A DNA stretch of 34,715 nt from Lachnospiraceae bacterium (GCA_017416465.1 JAFQCK010000004.1:1-34715), one strand, 5' to 3'; positions 23,593 to 32,437 are shown, numbered from the stretch's first letter. The notes: a model not told the origin generated them from the sequence alone. Translations and numbers: made by a program.

Positions 23593-25876
23593 TTACAATT
23601 TCTCCTTTCAAGCCGCCATTCCCTACGTCTATCTTTACCTTGCCCCCTTTTCTCAAACTTCCATACAAAAGTTCATCAACAAGCAATGTTTTAACCTCCG
23701 AATTTATAACTCTGTCAATCTGGCGTGCACCATATTCATTGGTAATTCCATGATTTTTTATATATTCCCTAGCTTTTTTCGTAAATACTATGCTAACATT
23801 CTTTTTCTTAAGAAGCTCCCCAAATTCATCAAGTTTCTTTAAAACAATCTTTTCTGCCATATCATCATCCATGCTATTAAACACAACTATTTTTGAAAGT
23901 CTATTTCTAAACTCAGGTGTAAATGCCTTTTTCACAGCAGCTTCTATTGCTTCAACATTTGTACAACCTTTACCACCAAATCCTATTCTTGGTTTGTTTG
24001 CATCCGTAGCTCCTGCATTTGAAGTCATAATAATTATTGCATTCCTAAAATCTGCTTTTCTTCCCTTATTATCAGTAAGAGTCGCATAATCCATCACCTG
24101 CAAAAGCATATTAAATATATCAGGATGTGCCTTTTCTATCTCATCTAACAATACAACACAGTTTGGATTTTTTCTTACCTCGTCAGTAAATAATCCACCT
24201 TCTTCATAACCTACATATCCTGCCGGTGAACCTATCAACTTTGAGACATCCTGCTTTTGTGAATATTCACTCATATCAAATCTTATAAGTTTAATGCCCA
24301 TTCCATCAGCAATTTCCTTTGCAAGTGCAGTTTTTCCCACACCTGTTGCTCCTACAAACAATAAACTTGCCAAAGGCTTAGATTCATCATTAAGCCCTGC
24401 CTTTGCAAATTTTACTGCATTAAGAACCTCCCTACATGCTTCATCCTGCCCAAATATTCTGCCTGTAATTTTTTTCTCAAGTTCCTTAAGTTTTGCAACA
24501 TCATCTTTTTCAACCAGCTTCTTTGGTATATTACAGGTTTGTGCAAGAATAGTATCAATAAGCTTCTTATCCACAGACTTTTTCTTCTCTTCAAGAGACA
24601 TTCTTGCTCCGGCTTCATCTATCAAATCAATTGCTTTATCCGGTAAGTACCTGTCATTAATATATTTTGCAGAAGCTTCTACAGCATATTCAACTACACC
24701 CTTAGCATATTTTACACCATGAAATCTCTCATATCCCTTTATTAGTCCATTAATTATAGTAACACATTCCTCTATGGACGGCTCATTTATATCCACATTC
24801 TTAAAACGTCTTACAAGACTTTTCTTTCCTTCAAGATTCTTTTTGTATTCCTCAAATGTTGTAGCACCTATAAATCTTATCTTCCCTTCTGCAAGATAAG
24901 GTTTTAGCATATTGGATGCATCAAGACTTCCTCCGCTTGTTGCTCCTGCTCCAACTATATTATGTATTTCATCAATATAAATAATTGGCTTTTCTTCCTT
25001 TGACACCCCATCCATTATTGATTTTAATCTCTTTTCAAAATCTCCTCTGTACTGAGTCCCTGCAACTAAAGTTCCCATATCAATACCATATATCTTTGCT
25101 CCTTTAAGCTGCACTGGAACCTCATCTTTTTCAATCAATGCTGCTAATCCGTATGCAATGGCAGTTTTTCCAACTCCTGCCTCTCCTATATGCAGAACAT
25201 TATTCTTATCTTTTCTACACAAAATCTGAATTGTACGTTCAAGTTCTTTAGTTCTGCCAATAAGTTCATTTCTATTCTTATATGTATCATTAAGACATTC
25301 CGTATAATTTCTAAAATTCTCTACTACTTCACTATCATCTTCTTCATCCATTAAGTTTTGATCATAATTATCAGATTTTTTTGTTTTTTTCGAATTAATT
25401 TTCTCCGATTTAGTTCTTTTTGAATTAGTTTTTTTATACTCTCTATCTCTAAGACTAATTCTTGACATCTCACCAAGCATATCCATTATTTTATTCCCTA
25501 GTTGTTTTGAAATAAAATATGCCGCATAACTATCTTCGAGTTCAAATACAGACGAAAGTATATGAGATAGCTCAATATCTTTCCTTCCACATGACATACA
25601 CTTAAGTCCTGCCATTTCTATTACATTCGTACAATCAATTGTCATTATGGGTTCAAATAACTTTTCTTTTTCTGAAGCATATTCTTCTAAATATCCAACT
25701 AATTCTTCCTTTAATTCTTCGATATTTCCTCCAAACTCTAAAAATATTTCTTCAAAACTTTTAATATTGCATATTCCATATACAATGTGTTCAGGAGTAA
25801 TATACTGATGTCTGTGTTCTTCTGCATAACTAAAGGCCTTTGATAACGCTTCGCTTGTTTCCTTAGTATAATTCAT
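23558..25876 (-). CDS. clpA: ATP-dependent Clp protease ATP-binding subunit ClpA
   Basis: 772 residues. Double Clp-N repeat at 1-140, a charged linker (145-190), AAA+ domain 1 with Walker A GEAGVGKT (231-238) and IIYIDEIHN, AAA+ domain 2 with GATGVGKTALAKEIADG and VVLLDEIEKAHPDIF, and a D2-small domain to the end. There is no long middle coiled coil, so it is ClpA rather than ClpB or ClpC. An IGF loop in KPRIGFGGKG is the expected ClpP-docking motif. It unfolds substrates for ClpP. It lies 43 nt downstream of clpS, the adaptor for N-degrons, which supports the assignment. Confidence 0.95.
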   Translation of the reverse strand: MNYTKETSEALSKAFSYAEEHRHQYITPEHIVYGICNIKSFEEIFLEFGGNIEELKEELVGYLEEYASEKEKLFEPIMTIDCTNVIEMAGLKCMSCGRKDIELSHILSSVFELEDSYAAYFISKQLGNKIMDMLGEMSRISLRDREYKKTNSKRTKSEKINSKKTKKSDNYDQNLMDEEDDSEVVENFRNYTECLNDTYKNRNELIGRTKELERTIQILCRKDKNNVLHIGEAGVGKTAIAYGLAALIEKDEVPVQLKGAKIYGIDMGTLVAGTQYRGDFEKRLKSIMDGVSKEEKPIIYIDEIHNIVGAGATSGGSLDASNMLKPYLAEGKIRFIGATTFEEYKKNLEGKKSLVRRFKNVDINEPSIEECVTIINGLIKGYERFHGVKYAKGVVEYAVEASAKYINDRYLPDKAIDLIDEAGARMSLEEKKKSVDKKLIDTILAQTCNIPKKLVEKDDVAKLKELEKKITGRIFGQDEACREVLNAVKFAKAGLNDESKPLASLLFVGATGVGKTALAKEIADGMGIKLIRFDMSEYSQKQDVSKLIGSPAGYVGYEEGGLFTDEVRKNPNCVVLLDEIEKAHPDIFNMLLQVMDYATLTDNKGRKADFRNAIIIMTSNAGATDANKPRIGFGGKGCTNVEAIEAAVKKAFTPEFRNRLSKIVVFNSMDDDMAEKIVLKKLDEFGELLKKKNVSIVFTKKAREYIKNHGITNEYGARQIDRVINSEVKTLLVDELLYGSLRKGGKVKIDVGNGGLKGEIVNDWINSCPIKK

Positions 25877-25919
25877 AAAATCTCATTTCCTTCTTAAAAT
25901 CAAACTACTACTATCATTT

Positions 25920-26225
25920 TTATTCAGGTTCAACCTCTACCTTAAGCGGAAATCCTTCCTCTCTTGCCATAGATGTTACGATTTCCTTCTTTGTCATTGC
26001 TATATCTCTAGGATAAAGTCCCACAACGGCATAACTTCCATTATGCACGTCCATCATAATATCGTAGGCTTCCTGATTATTTTTCGAAAAGACTACCATA
26101 AGAATCTTCACAACAAAATCCATTGTTGTAAAATCATCATTGTATATAAGAACTTTATATAGTCTTGGAATTCTTATTTCATTATTTGTTTTTGTTTTAT
26201 TTTTGATTTTTTCTGCTGTTCCCAT
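25920..26225 (-). CDS. clpS: ATP-dependent Clp protease adaptor ClpS
   Basis: 101 residues. PRLYKVLIYNDDFTTMDFVVKIL is the classic ClpS binding strand with the NDD pocket. AYDIMMDVHNGSYAVVG holds a conserved histidine. It presents N-end-rule substrates to ClpA. A GAGGTAAC ribosome site precedes the ATG. A TATAAT box (26246-26251) lies 20 nt upstream, so the operon clpS-clpA-folA probably starts here. Confidence 0.95.
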   Translation of the reverse strand: MGTAEKIKNKTKTNNEIRIPRLYKVLIYNDDFTTMDFVVKILMVVFSKNNQEAYDIMMDVHNGSYAVVGLYPRDIAMTKKEIVTSMAREEGFPLKVEVEPE

Positions 26226-26501
26226 GTTACCTCACATTCTGTCACATTATATACTTTAAGCTATTTGAATTAATTTCAAACCTTTCAAACCTTTAAGTAT
26301 TTTACGACGTATAAACTATGTAAATACTCTTCATACTTCTTGTCTATATTTTTTACACCATATTATCTAGAATACCACATCATTTATGCCCATTCAACAA
26401 ACTATTATAACTATCATATTTTTGTTACTTCTCCTAATTCATACATATTCCCTTATACTTTTACTACTACAAATTCCAAATCAATGTCTCAAGAAAAAAA
26501 A
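26226..26501 (-). promoter_or_regulatory. clpS leader and promoter region; no gene
   Basis: A minus-strand TATAAT lies at 26246-26251; the -35 box is poor. Upstream (about 26276-26297) AGGTTTGAA occurs twice in tandem on the minus strand. An imperfect inverted repeat of AGTATTT/AAATACT type lies at about 26295-26330. The rest (26340-26490) is AT-rich, without a supported gene. Confidence 0.4.
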
Positions 26502-26536
26502 CCTACAAACCTTATGATTTTTATTAGATTTGTAGG
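26502..26536. terminator. Hairpin terminator at the sigma fragment
   Basis: CCTACAAA (26502-26509) and TTTGTAGG (26529-26536) pair perfectly. On the minus strand the stem is followed by TTTTTTTT, on the plus strand by TTTTTAAA. The stop codon of the sigma fragment lies inside the loop. Confidence 0.75.
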
Positions 26537-26724
26537 ATTTTTAAACTCTTTTTTGTTATTATCCGAAAAAATGTATCTTCCGTCAATTCCTCAGCAATCA
26601 AAATATTATTTACATAACCATTCAGATATAGAATAAGACCACCCTTATAATCTCTAACGATTTCAACTATTCCTTTGTCATCACCATCAATGAAACGGCG
26701 GTAGCTACTTGCACCGTTATCCAT
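26524..26724 (-). pseudogene. Truncated ECF sigma factor (region 2 start only)
   Basis: 66 residues. SSYRRFIDGDDKGIVEIVRDY, GGLILYLNGYVNNI and AEELTEDTFFRIITKK match the first part of sigma region 2 of Lachnospiraceae ECF factors. After ITKK the sequence runs into SLKILQI and stops inside a terminator; the -10 recognition helix, region 4 and any anti-sigma gene are missing. The start is intact, with an AAAGGAG site. It is a decayed gene or, less likely, a short competitor peptide. Confidence 0.75.
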
Positions 26725-26836
26725 TGAATTACTCCTTTCTGAAAGAATTATACTTTAACCTTTCATTTATTAGTCGTATAAGATTAGAAAAAGTCTCAGG
26801 CTTATTAAATATTTTTTATTTTTCCGTTTACACCTT

Positions 26837-28039
26837 TTATATTTCTTTATTTTTTATTGTGTAAAAAGCAATTGAAATTAACATATGAAATACCATTCCA
26901 AAACCAAAAAGCAATATTACAAATCTAATGTTCAAACAAAAAACATCTTTTTTAAATAGTATGAATGCAATTCCATAATAAACAATGTTGACCAAAAATG
27001 AATTTATTGCATTGTATATTGTTTTTCCTTTTGACACAAACCAACCATCTATAAAAGATGACACTATATATGTAATATAAAAAGGTACTAAAATGTACAA
27101 AATATTCAAAATTGTGATAGAATCTGACGACATTACATTTTCAACAAACCAACCCCAAAAAGGACTACTTGCTAACCAAAAAATACTAATGAAAATACCA
27201 TACTTCCAAGTATTTCTAAAATTTAAATATTCTAAGTTGTTTTTCTTTATAATTTCAGTAATAACCATAACCGGAATAAGCAGCCATCCCCATATAAAAT
27301 TATTTGCTACCCAATAGTTTCCTGACTCTGAAACAGCGTTTACCATCTTGCAAATCATAACAGCATATATAAAATTGTCTAAGAATATTTGTAATCCTGA
27401 AAAGAAACCAATTTTAAAGTAGTCTTTTAACCAAGAAAAATCTACTTTTCCAAATCCAATATATTTTCCGGCAAAAACAATTACAACAGAAAAAACACCT
27501 ATTATCAAATTTGATATAATTTCCGAATAAGATGCTCCTACTTCTAAAAACTTATTAATAAATACAAAATCCAAGACACTAAGAATTACTAATTTTAGTA
27601 AAGTCAAAACAACAACCATTTTAAAGTCGTCATTTAATGTTAGGAGCATTATACAAAAAGTACTAACAAATCCAATAAGTAATGAAATAGTTTGAAGTCT
27701 CAAGTATTCAGTTGCAAATTCAGCGTTCATAAACTTTGAAATCCCTGATACATAGAAGGATACAACAATTGAAAATATTGCGTAGATGCCAAAAGACAAA
27801 ATAAATGCCAAGCCATTCTTTTCTCTTGAAGACTTACTTGGTTTTAATAACGAAAATAATGGAACCGTTAAGATAGTTACCAAAATCTCGTCTATTAAAT
27901 CAAACCATTCCATTTGTCCCAGTATATTGATGCTTACTTGGTTTACACTTACAATTTCCATTCTAATAACATTGTAAATTGATGGAATTATCATCCACAA
28001 AAATAATGAAAAAAACAATTTACAATCTTTTTGTTCCAT
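26837..28039 (-). CDS. MATE-family-like multidrug/polysaccharide transporter
   Basis: 400 residues from the ATG at 28039 (GGAGGT 10 nt upstream); an ATG six codons earlier lacks a site. About 12 hydrophobic helices: LFLWMIIPSIYNVIRMEI near the start, then regularly spaced membrane segments, ending in LIRF-like helices. Organisation and length fit MATE/MOP exporters, which pump cationic drugs using H+ or Na+. It is the last gene of the ABC-F operon, 40 nt after the carbamoyltransferase gene. Substrate unknown. Confidence 0.75.
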   Translation of the reverse strand: MEQKDCKLFFSLFLWMIIPSIYNVIRMEIVSVNQVSINILGQMEWFDLIDEILVTILTVPLFSLLKPSKSSREKNGLAFILSFGIYAIFSIVVSFYVSGISKFMNAEFATEYLRLQTISLLIGFVSTFCIMLLTLNDDFKMVVVLTLLKLVILSVLDFVFINKFLEVGASYSEIISNLIIGVFSVVIVFAGKYIGFGKVDFSWLKDYFKIGFFSGLQIFLDNFIYAVMICKMVNAVSESGNYWVANNFIWGWLLIPVMVITEIIKKNNLEYLNFRNTWKYGIFISIFWLASSPFWGWFVENVMSSDSITILNILYILVPFYITYIVSSFIDGWFVSKGKTIYNAINSFLVNIVYYGIAFILFKKDVFCLNIRFVILLFGFGMVFHMLISIAFYTIKNKEI

Positions 28040-28079
28040 ATAGTTTAATACCTCCATTTAAGGATAATACAATCTACAA

Positions 28080-28916
28080 CTACTTATCCAACAAATAACA
28101 CAATATCGCCTGTTGCACCGTAATCAAAGCTTTCTTGAAACCATACCCCACAAAATAATCACTATTTATTACATCCTCTGAAACTTCTTCTCCTCTGAAG
28201 AAAGGCGGACATGGATTCAATACTGCCCCCAGATTTGCTCTTTTCATATGTTGCAAAGTGATTTGATAATCCTTAAAATCTTCCTTTGCTTTATCCGGTA
28301 TCGAATCTGTACATATAATGTCTTTGCCTAAAATCGCATCTTCGATATTTGTATAAAACTTAACATTTTCCATCTCATATCCAGCCGGACAACATTGCTC
28401 CAACTCAAATCCCATTAGTTTAGATGCTGCTTTCCATGTATTGCCAATATTCCCTTTTGCTCCCACAAACAAAAATTTCTTTTTTTCAATATCTTTATAA
28501 ATCTTTGACAACGCATATAAATCTGTAATAATTTCACAAGGATGATTTTCTGAAGTCATCGCATTAATTACAGGAATCCTTGCATACTTCGCCATCTTTT
28601 TTACAACCTCAATATCACTATGACGCACTACGACTGCATCAACCCAGTTTTCCAAATATCCTATCACATCTACCATTTTCTCTTTTTTATCAAGTGCTTC
28701 CGCTGGAAAAAGAATCGTATTTCCTCCCAACCTTTGAATTCCTTTTTCAAACGTTACTCTCGTGCGAATACTACTCTCAGGAAAAAATAATACAACCGTC
28801 TTTCCTTCTAAATGATTTACTTGACTCACTTCATCTGCAAACTCATCTGCCAATTTAAATATTTCGTATATATCTTCTTTTGAAAAATCATCTATAAAAA
28901 CAAGACTCTTACTCAT
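28080..28916 (-). CDS. Carbamoyltransferase family protein (OTCase/ATCase-like), atypical
   Basis: 278 residues from the ATG at 28916, set by GGAGGAGC just upstream; an earlier start would overlap the ABC-F gene. The carbamoyl-phosphate site SSIRTR (48-53), VRHSD (98-102) and HPCEIITD (125-132) match the family, and VGAKGNIGNTW (151-161) begins the second domain. The site that grips the amino acid in ornithine transcarbamylase (HCLP) reads NPCPP (234-238), followed by the usual RGEEV. No SMG loop is present, and the protein is 30-50 residues shorter than OTCase. It may use a substrate other than ornithine. Its place between ABC-F and a transporter gene is unlike arginine operons. Confidence 0.8.
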   Translation of the reverse strand: MSKSLVFIDDFSKEDIYEIFKLADEFADEVSQVNHLEGKTVVLFFPESSIRTRVTFEKGIQRLGGNTILFPAEALDKKEKMVDVIGYLENWVDAVVVRHSDIEVVKKMAKYARIPVINAMTSENHPCEIITDLYALSKIYKDIEKKKFLFVGAKGNIGNTWKAASKLMGFELEQCCPAGYEMENVKFYTNIEDAILGKDIICTDSIPDKAKEDFKDYQITLQHMKRANLGAVLNPCPPFFRGEEVSEDVINSDYFVGYGFKKALITVQQAILCYLLDK

Positions 28917-28962
28917 TCTTTTGCTCCTCCAATAAAATCTGTGTAAATGTTGAAAATGTAGC

Positions 28963-30966
28963 TTAATTATTATCACTTTCTAATTCTTCCAGTTCAGTCT
29001 CCATTTCCATTATTCGTTCCAACAAGCTTTCCTGTTGTGCCTCCTCTTTTTCTAACTGGTTCTGCAATTCCATTAATTTCTGATAATCAGTTGCAAGCTC
29101 AGGGGACAATAGTTCCATTTTTAAGGACTCTACTTTTTCTTCACTTTCTTCCAGCTGTTTTTCATACTTCTCAAGTTGTTTTATAAGACGGGACTTTATT
29201 TTACCTGGATTATAGTAATCTTTCTTATTGAAAGCATCCTGTAATACAGGAGATTGCTCTTTATTACGCGCTGTTGCTGAAGCAATATCGGCAGAATTCG
29301 TACCCCTTCTATTGTTGTTATTTCCTAATACTCTATCTGATATTTCAAGCTTCGCCTTCTCTTGCAAATATTCCTCATAGCCACAATGATACTGTCTGAC
29401 ATTTTCCTGTTCAAATTCCAAGATTTCCGTAGCAACCTGTTTTATAAAATATCTGTCGTGGGATACAAACAAAACCGTGCCTTTGAAATTCTGTAGCATT
29501 TGTTCTAGAGCCTGCTTTCCCATAATATCTATGTGATTGGTAGGCTCGTCCAAAATCAAAAGATTGGGTTTTGTCTGAAACATTTTACAAAGAGCAAGGC
29601 GCACCTTCTCTCCACCGGAAAGCTGCCCCATCTTTTTCATAACATCTTCATGCGAGAACATAAAGCTCCCCAATGCACTTCGCACCTCCTCACGCAACAG
29701 TTTCGGATATTCATCCCAGAAGTTTTCAAGTACTGTCTGCTCCGGGTCTGTATCATTTACTGCAACTACCTGCTGATCAAAATATCCCCACTCCACATTC
29801 TGACCAAATGTAAAGCTACCGCCTAAGGCTTCAAGTATGCCAACCAAAGTATTTAATAGGGTAGATTTTCCTTTACCATTTTCTCCCAAAATAGCAAGGC
29901 GTTCTCCTTTTTGAAGTGTAAAAGATACCTTACTTAATTCTGTATCGTAGCCAATCCTCAGATTTTTCACTGATAATACTTCTGTGTAACTTTCTATTCT
30001 TGGTGTAAACATTGCATGAAAGGTCTTTGTATCAAAACGTCTCGGTTTCTCAACCTTGACCATATGCTCGATTGCCATTCTCTTGGAACGAGTGGCTGCC
30101 ACCTTGGTAGGAGTATTCTTCCATTTTTCAATCCACTCTGTCAAACGCTGAATTTCCTTTTGCTGCTCCTCATAATCCTTTTCCTGCTTTATCAGATTCT
30201 CTTCCTTACGCTTTAAGAAAGCCGTATAATTTCCCGGATATCGCTTAATTTGATGGTATTCTATTTCATAGGTCACATCGATGATTCTATCTAGAAACAT
30301 TCTATCATGTGAAACGATAATAACAGCCTTATCGTAATTTTTAAGATAGTTTTCCAGCCACTCAATAGTCGGCAAATCCAGATGATTGGTAGGCTCGTCA
30401 AGAAGCATAATATCCGGTCTACTCAGTAATAGCTTAATAAACGCAACCTTGGTCTGCTGTCCACCGGAAAAATCTCCGATAGGGCGATTTAAATCCACCA
30501 ACGAAAATCCAAACTGTTGAAACATCATTTCCATATCTCTACGCCAACTATAACCTCGCAATGCCTCCATTTTTTTCTGTAATGCATCATATTCATTTAG
30601 CAATTTCTGATTATCCACTTCTTCATGAAGAAGTTGCTCAATCTCAGCCATTCTTGCCTCACATTCAAACACAGGAGCAAAGGTCTTCTTAATCTCCTCC
30701 TCAACCGTAATGTCACCATCTGTAAAGCTAATTTGTCGAAGAAATCCTATTTCCTGCTTCCCTGCCATCACAATACCACATTCCTCGTCACTGTCCAGAT
30801 TATTCATATGAATATCTCCTGCTATAAGTTTCAAAAGTGTGGTTTTGCCGCAACCGTTTCTTCCCACAATTGCAATTTTTTCATTATCATGAACCTCAAA
30901 ATTCACATCTTCTAATATAGTATCTGCCGCATATTGTACAAGCGCATGCTTAATTTGGTATCTCAT
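28963..30966 (-). CDS. ABC-F family ATPase (ribosome-acting, YdiF/Uup-like)
   Basis: 667 residues, no membrane segments. Two ATPase domains: Walker A GRNGCGKTT (35-43), signature FSGGQ (166-170), DEPTNHLD (190-197); and GENGKGKST (361-369), LSGGEK (449-454), DEPTNHID (473-480). The inter-domain linker (about 240-320) is long and basic, as in ABC-F proteins that enter the ribosomal E site. A coiled-coil tail covers 600-667. ABC-F proteins rescue stalled ribosomes or dislodge antibiotics. The gene looks richer in G+C than its neighbours, and it is preceded by a leader ORF, a hallmark of drug-inducible ABC-F genes. Confidence 0.93.
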   Translation of the reverse strand: MRYQIKHALVQYAADTILEDVNFEVHDNEKIAIVGRNGCGKTTLLKLIAGDIHMNNLDSDEECGIVMAGKQEIGFLRQISFTDGDITVEEEIKKTFAPVFECEARMAEIEQLLHEEVDNQKLLNEYDALQKKMEALRGYSWRRDMEMMFQQFGFSLVDLNRPIGDFSGGQQTKVAFIKLLLSRPDIMLLDEPTNHLDLPTIEWLENYLKNYDKAVIIVSHDRMFLDRIIDVTYEIEYHQIKRYPGNYTAFLKRKEENLIKQEKDYEEQQKEIQRLTEWIEKWKNTPTKVAATRSKRMAIEHMVKVEKPRRFDTKTFHAMFTPRIESYTEVLSVKNLRIGYDTELSKVSFTLQKGERLAILGENGKGKSTLLNTLVGILEALGGSFTFGQNVEWGYFDQQVVAVNDTDPEQTVLENFWDEYPKLLREEVRSALGSFMFSHEDVMKKMGQLSGGEKVRLALCKMFQTKPNLLILDEPTNHIDIMGKQALEQMLQNFKGTVLFVSHDRYFIKQVATEILEFEQENVRQYHCGYEEYLQEKAKLEISDRVLGNNNNRRGTNSADIASATARNKEQSPVLQDAFNKKDYYNPGKIKSRLIKQLEKYEKQLEESEEKVESLKMELLSPELATDYQKLMELQNQLEKEEAQQESLLERIMEMETELEELESDNN

Positions 30967-31043
30967 TTTCTCTCTACTTTATCTGTGCCCTTTTACAGAC
31001 ATTTCCTTTCTGCAATGTATGATTTTCCATTTCACGAAAAGTT

Positions 31044-31100
31044 TTAGTCAACTATTTTCCCTATCATATGCAAAACTTTGTAAGCATATATAAATTTCAT
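31044..31100 (-). CDS. Leader ORF (18 aa) upstream of the ABC-F gene
   Basis: ATG at 31100 to TAA at 31044 encodes MKFIYAYKVLHMIGKIVD. The ribosome site GAGGAG (31108-31113) is 7 nt upstream, one of the best in the window. The ABC-F start is 77 nt beyond the stop. Leader peptides like this control several antibiotic-resistance ABC-F genes by ribosome stalling. A small ATATGC/GCATAT hairpin lies inside the ORF; I see no clear terminator after it, so the mode would be translational or unknown. Confidence 0.55.
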   Translation of the reverse strand: MKFIYAYKVLHMIGKIVD

Positions 31101-31146
31101 AAAATGACTCCTCTTTGTATTTTAGTTTACAATCTCATAAACAATC

Positions 31147-32085
31147 TTATTTGAAATTGAACAACTCTATTTTATCTCTCAAACCAATGTCTAAATTCTC
31201 TATTTCAATACCTGTATTATCGAGAACAATCTTTTTTAGATTATGAAGTTCACTTAAATCTGGTAATTTCGTAACATGTTTTAAATCCTGTAATCGAATA
31301 ACTTCAAGCTCAGTCAGCATACTAATAAAATCGATATTGTTCAACTTATTTATTCTCCACAGCTCAATTTCTTTGAGTGTTGTCAAATATTTCAGTTCTT
31401 CTAAATCATTATTAGAATTCCATAACAAGCGCAGTTCTCGAAGGCTCATTTGTTTTAAAAAATTAAAATCTGATAATTTTATTCCTCTTAGAGAAAGCGA
31501 CTCTAATTCAGGAATTTCTGCAATGAATTTTATATTCTTTTTTGCTTTTTTTCCAAGCCATAGACTCTTCAAAGAATTGTATCTCAACAACCATTTACAA
31601 TCAAAATTGATTGCTCCACCCATAGTATCCGCATTAATTACTAATTCTTCAAGGTTTTGTGATAACGATTGTAAAAAACAATAATCCCTCAAATCAAATG
31701 CCTCCAAATGTAATGCTTTCAAATCTAATTTAGTAAGAATAGTAAAATCTATCATGTCCGGACACGAACGTAAATGACAATCAATACGTAATTTATTCAG
31801 ATGAGGCATTCTTTCCAGAAAAGAAATATCAAATTTATTATCATCATATAAGCGATATATACGAAAATATAAATCCGGTTTCTTACTCAAAATAAAATCT
31901 ATTACAGTATATGCTTCATTTGGAAGTGAGTCTGATATCTGAATCCACTTGATTTTTTCATCATTCACAACTACATCTATATACTCCTCATCTATGTCTT
32001 TATAACTGTAACGTTCAAGCATTGTACCTGGTTTTGACGTCGTTTTAGATATTTCAATAAAATTCTTATTTAACCAAACACCCAT
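31147..32085 (-). CDS. Leucine-rich repeat protein
   Basis: 312 residues, no signal peptide. From about residue 85 on, short repeats of 20-24 residues follow the LRR pattern (for example LRIDCHLRSC, LKALHLEAFDL, LKSLWLGKK, LESLSLRGIKL, LRELRLLWNS, LKEIELWRINKL, LKKIVLDNTGI). The N-terminal 80 residues have no recognised domain. Probably an intracellular protein-binding scaffold. Neighbours are small unknown proteins; in such settings LRR proteins are sometimes immunity or effector-like, but this is inference. Confidence 0.82.
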   Translation of the reverse strand: MGVWLNKNFIEISKTTSKPGTMLERYSYKDIDEEYIDVVVNDEKIKWIQISDSLPNEAYTVIDFILSKKPDLYFRIYRLYDDNKFDISFLERMPHLNKLRIDCHLRSCPDMIDFTILTKLDLKALHLEAFDLRDYCFLQSLSQNLEELVINADTMGGAINFDCKWLLRYNSLKSLWLGKKAKKNIKFIAEIPELESLSLRGIKLSDFNFLKQMSLRELRLLWNSNNDLEELKYLTTLKEIELWRINKLNNIDFISMLTELEVIRLQDLKHVTKLPDLSELHNLKKIVLDNTGIEIENLDIGLRDKIELFNFK

Positions 32086-32104
32086 TTTCCTTATTCACCT
32101 TTCG

Positions 32105-32437
32105 CTATATATACTTTTGAATAAAGTTATAACATACCCACTTTTCAATAGTTTTTATTACCTCTTCTTTATCTCTTGTTATAACTTTATCTAATGGTTC
32201 TTCCCAATTATAATCTTTTACCAAATAAAGAAAATAATTTCCCTTATCACAATTATGAGCCGGATACCAGCCCAAATCTATTATGATATTCTCTCTAATG
32301 TATTTAAGCTGTAACAAATCCTCATTTAGCTCATAACAATCATCTTCGCCATGAATACTCATATCATATTCCGAAAAATTATTATATTCAATTGACCATC
32401 CTGCTTGCATCCTAAGTGGTTGTAATTCATAATACAT
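32105..32437 (-). CDS. Unknown small acidic protein
   Basis: 110 residues from the ATG at 32437, preceded by GGAGGG at 9 nt; an upstream in-frame start lacks a site. It is acidic and aromatic-rich (MQAGWSIEYNNF, IIIDLGWYPAH, WVCYNFIQKYI). No domain recognised. Its size, composition and company are like those of immunity proteins of polymorphic toxin systems, without proof. Confidence 0.6.
   Translation of the reverse strand: MYYELQPLRMQAGWSIEYNNFSEYDMSIHGEDDCYELNEDLLQLKYIRENIIIDLGWYPAHNCDKGNYFLYLVKDYNWEEPLDKVITRDKEEVIKTIEKWVCYNFIQKYI

Noticed and set aside
23565-24722. Plus-strand ORFs across clpA
   Set aside because: Reverse-complement shadows of a conserved gene, without ribosome sites.
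26276-26297. CtsR operator upstream of clpS
   Set aside because: The repeat is AGGTTTGAA with a 9-bp period, not GGTCAAA with a 10-bp period; kept only as a low-interest observation.
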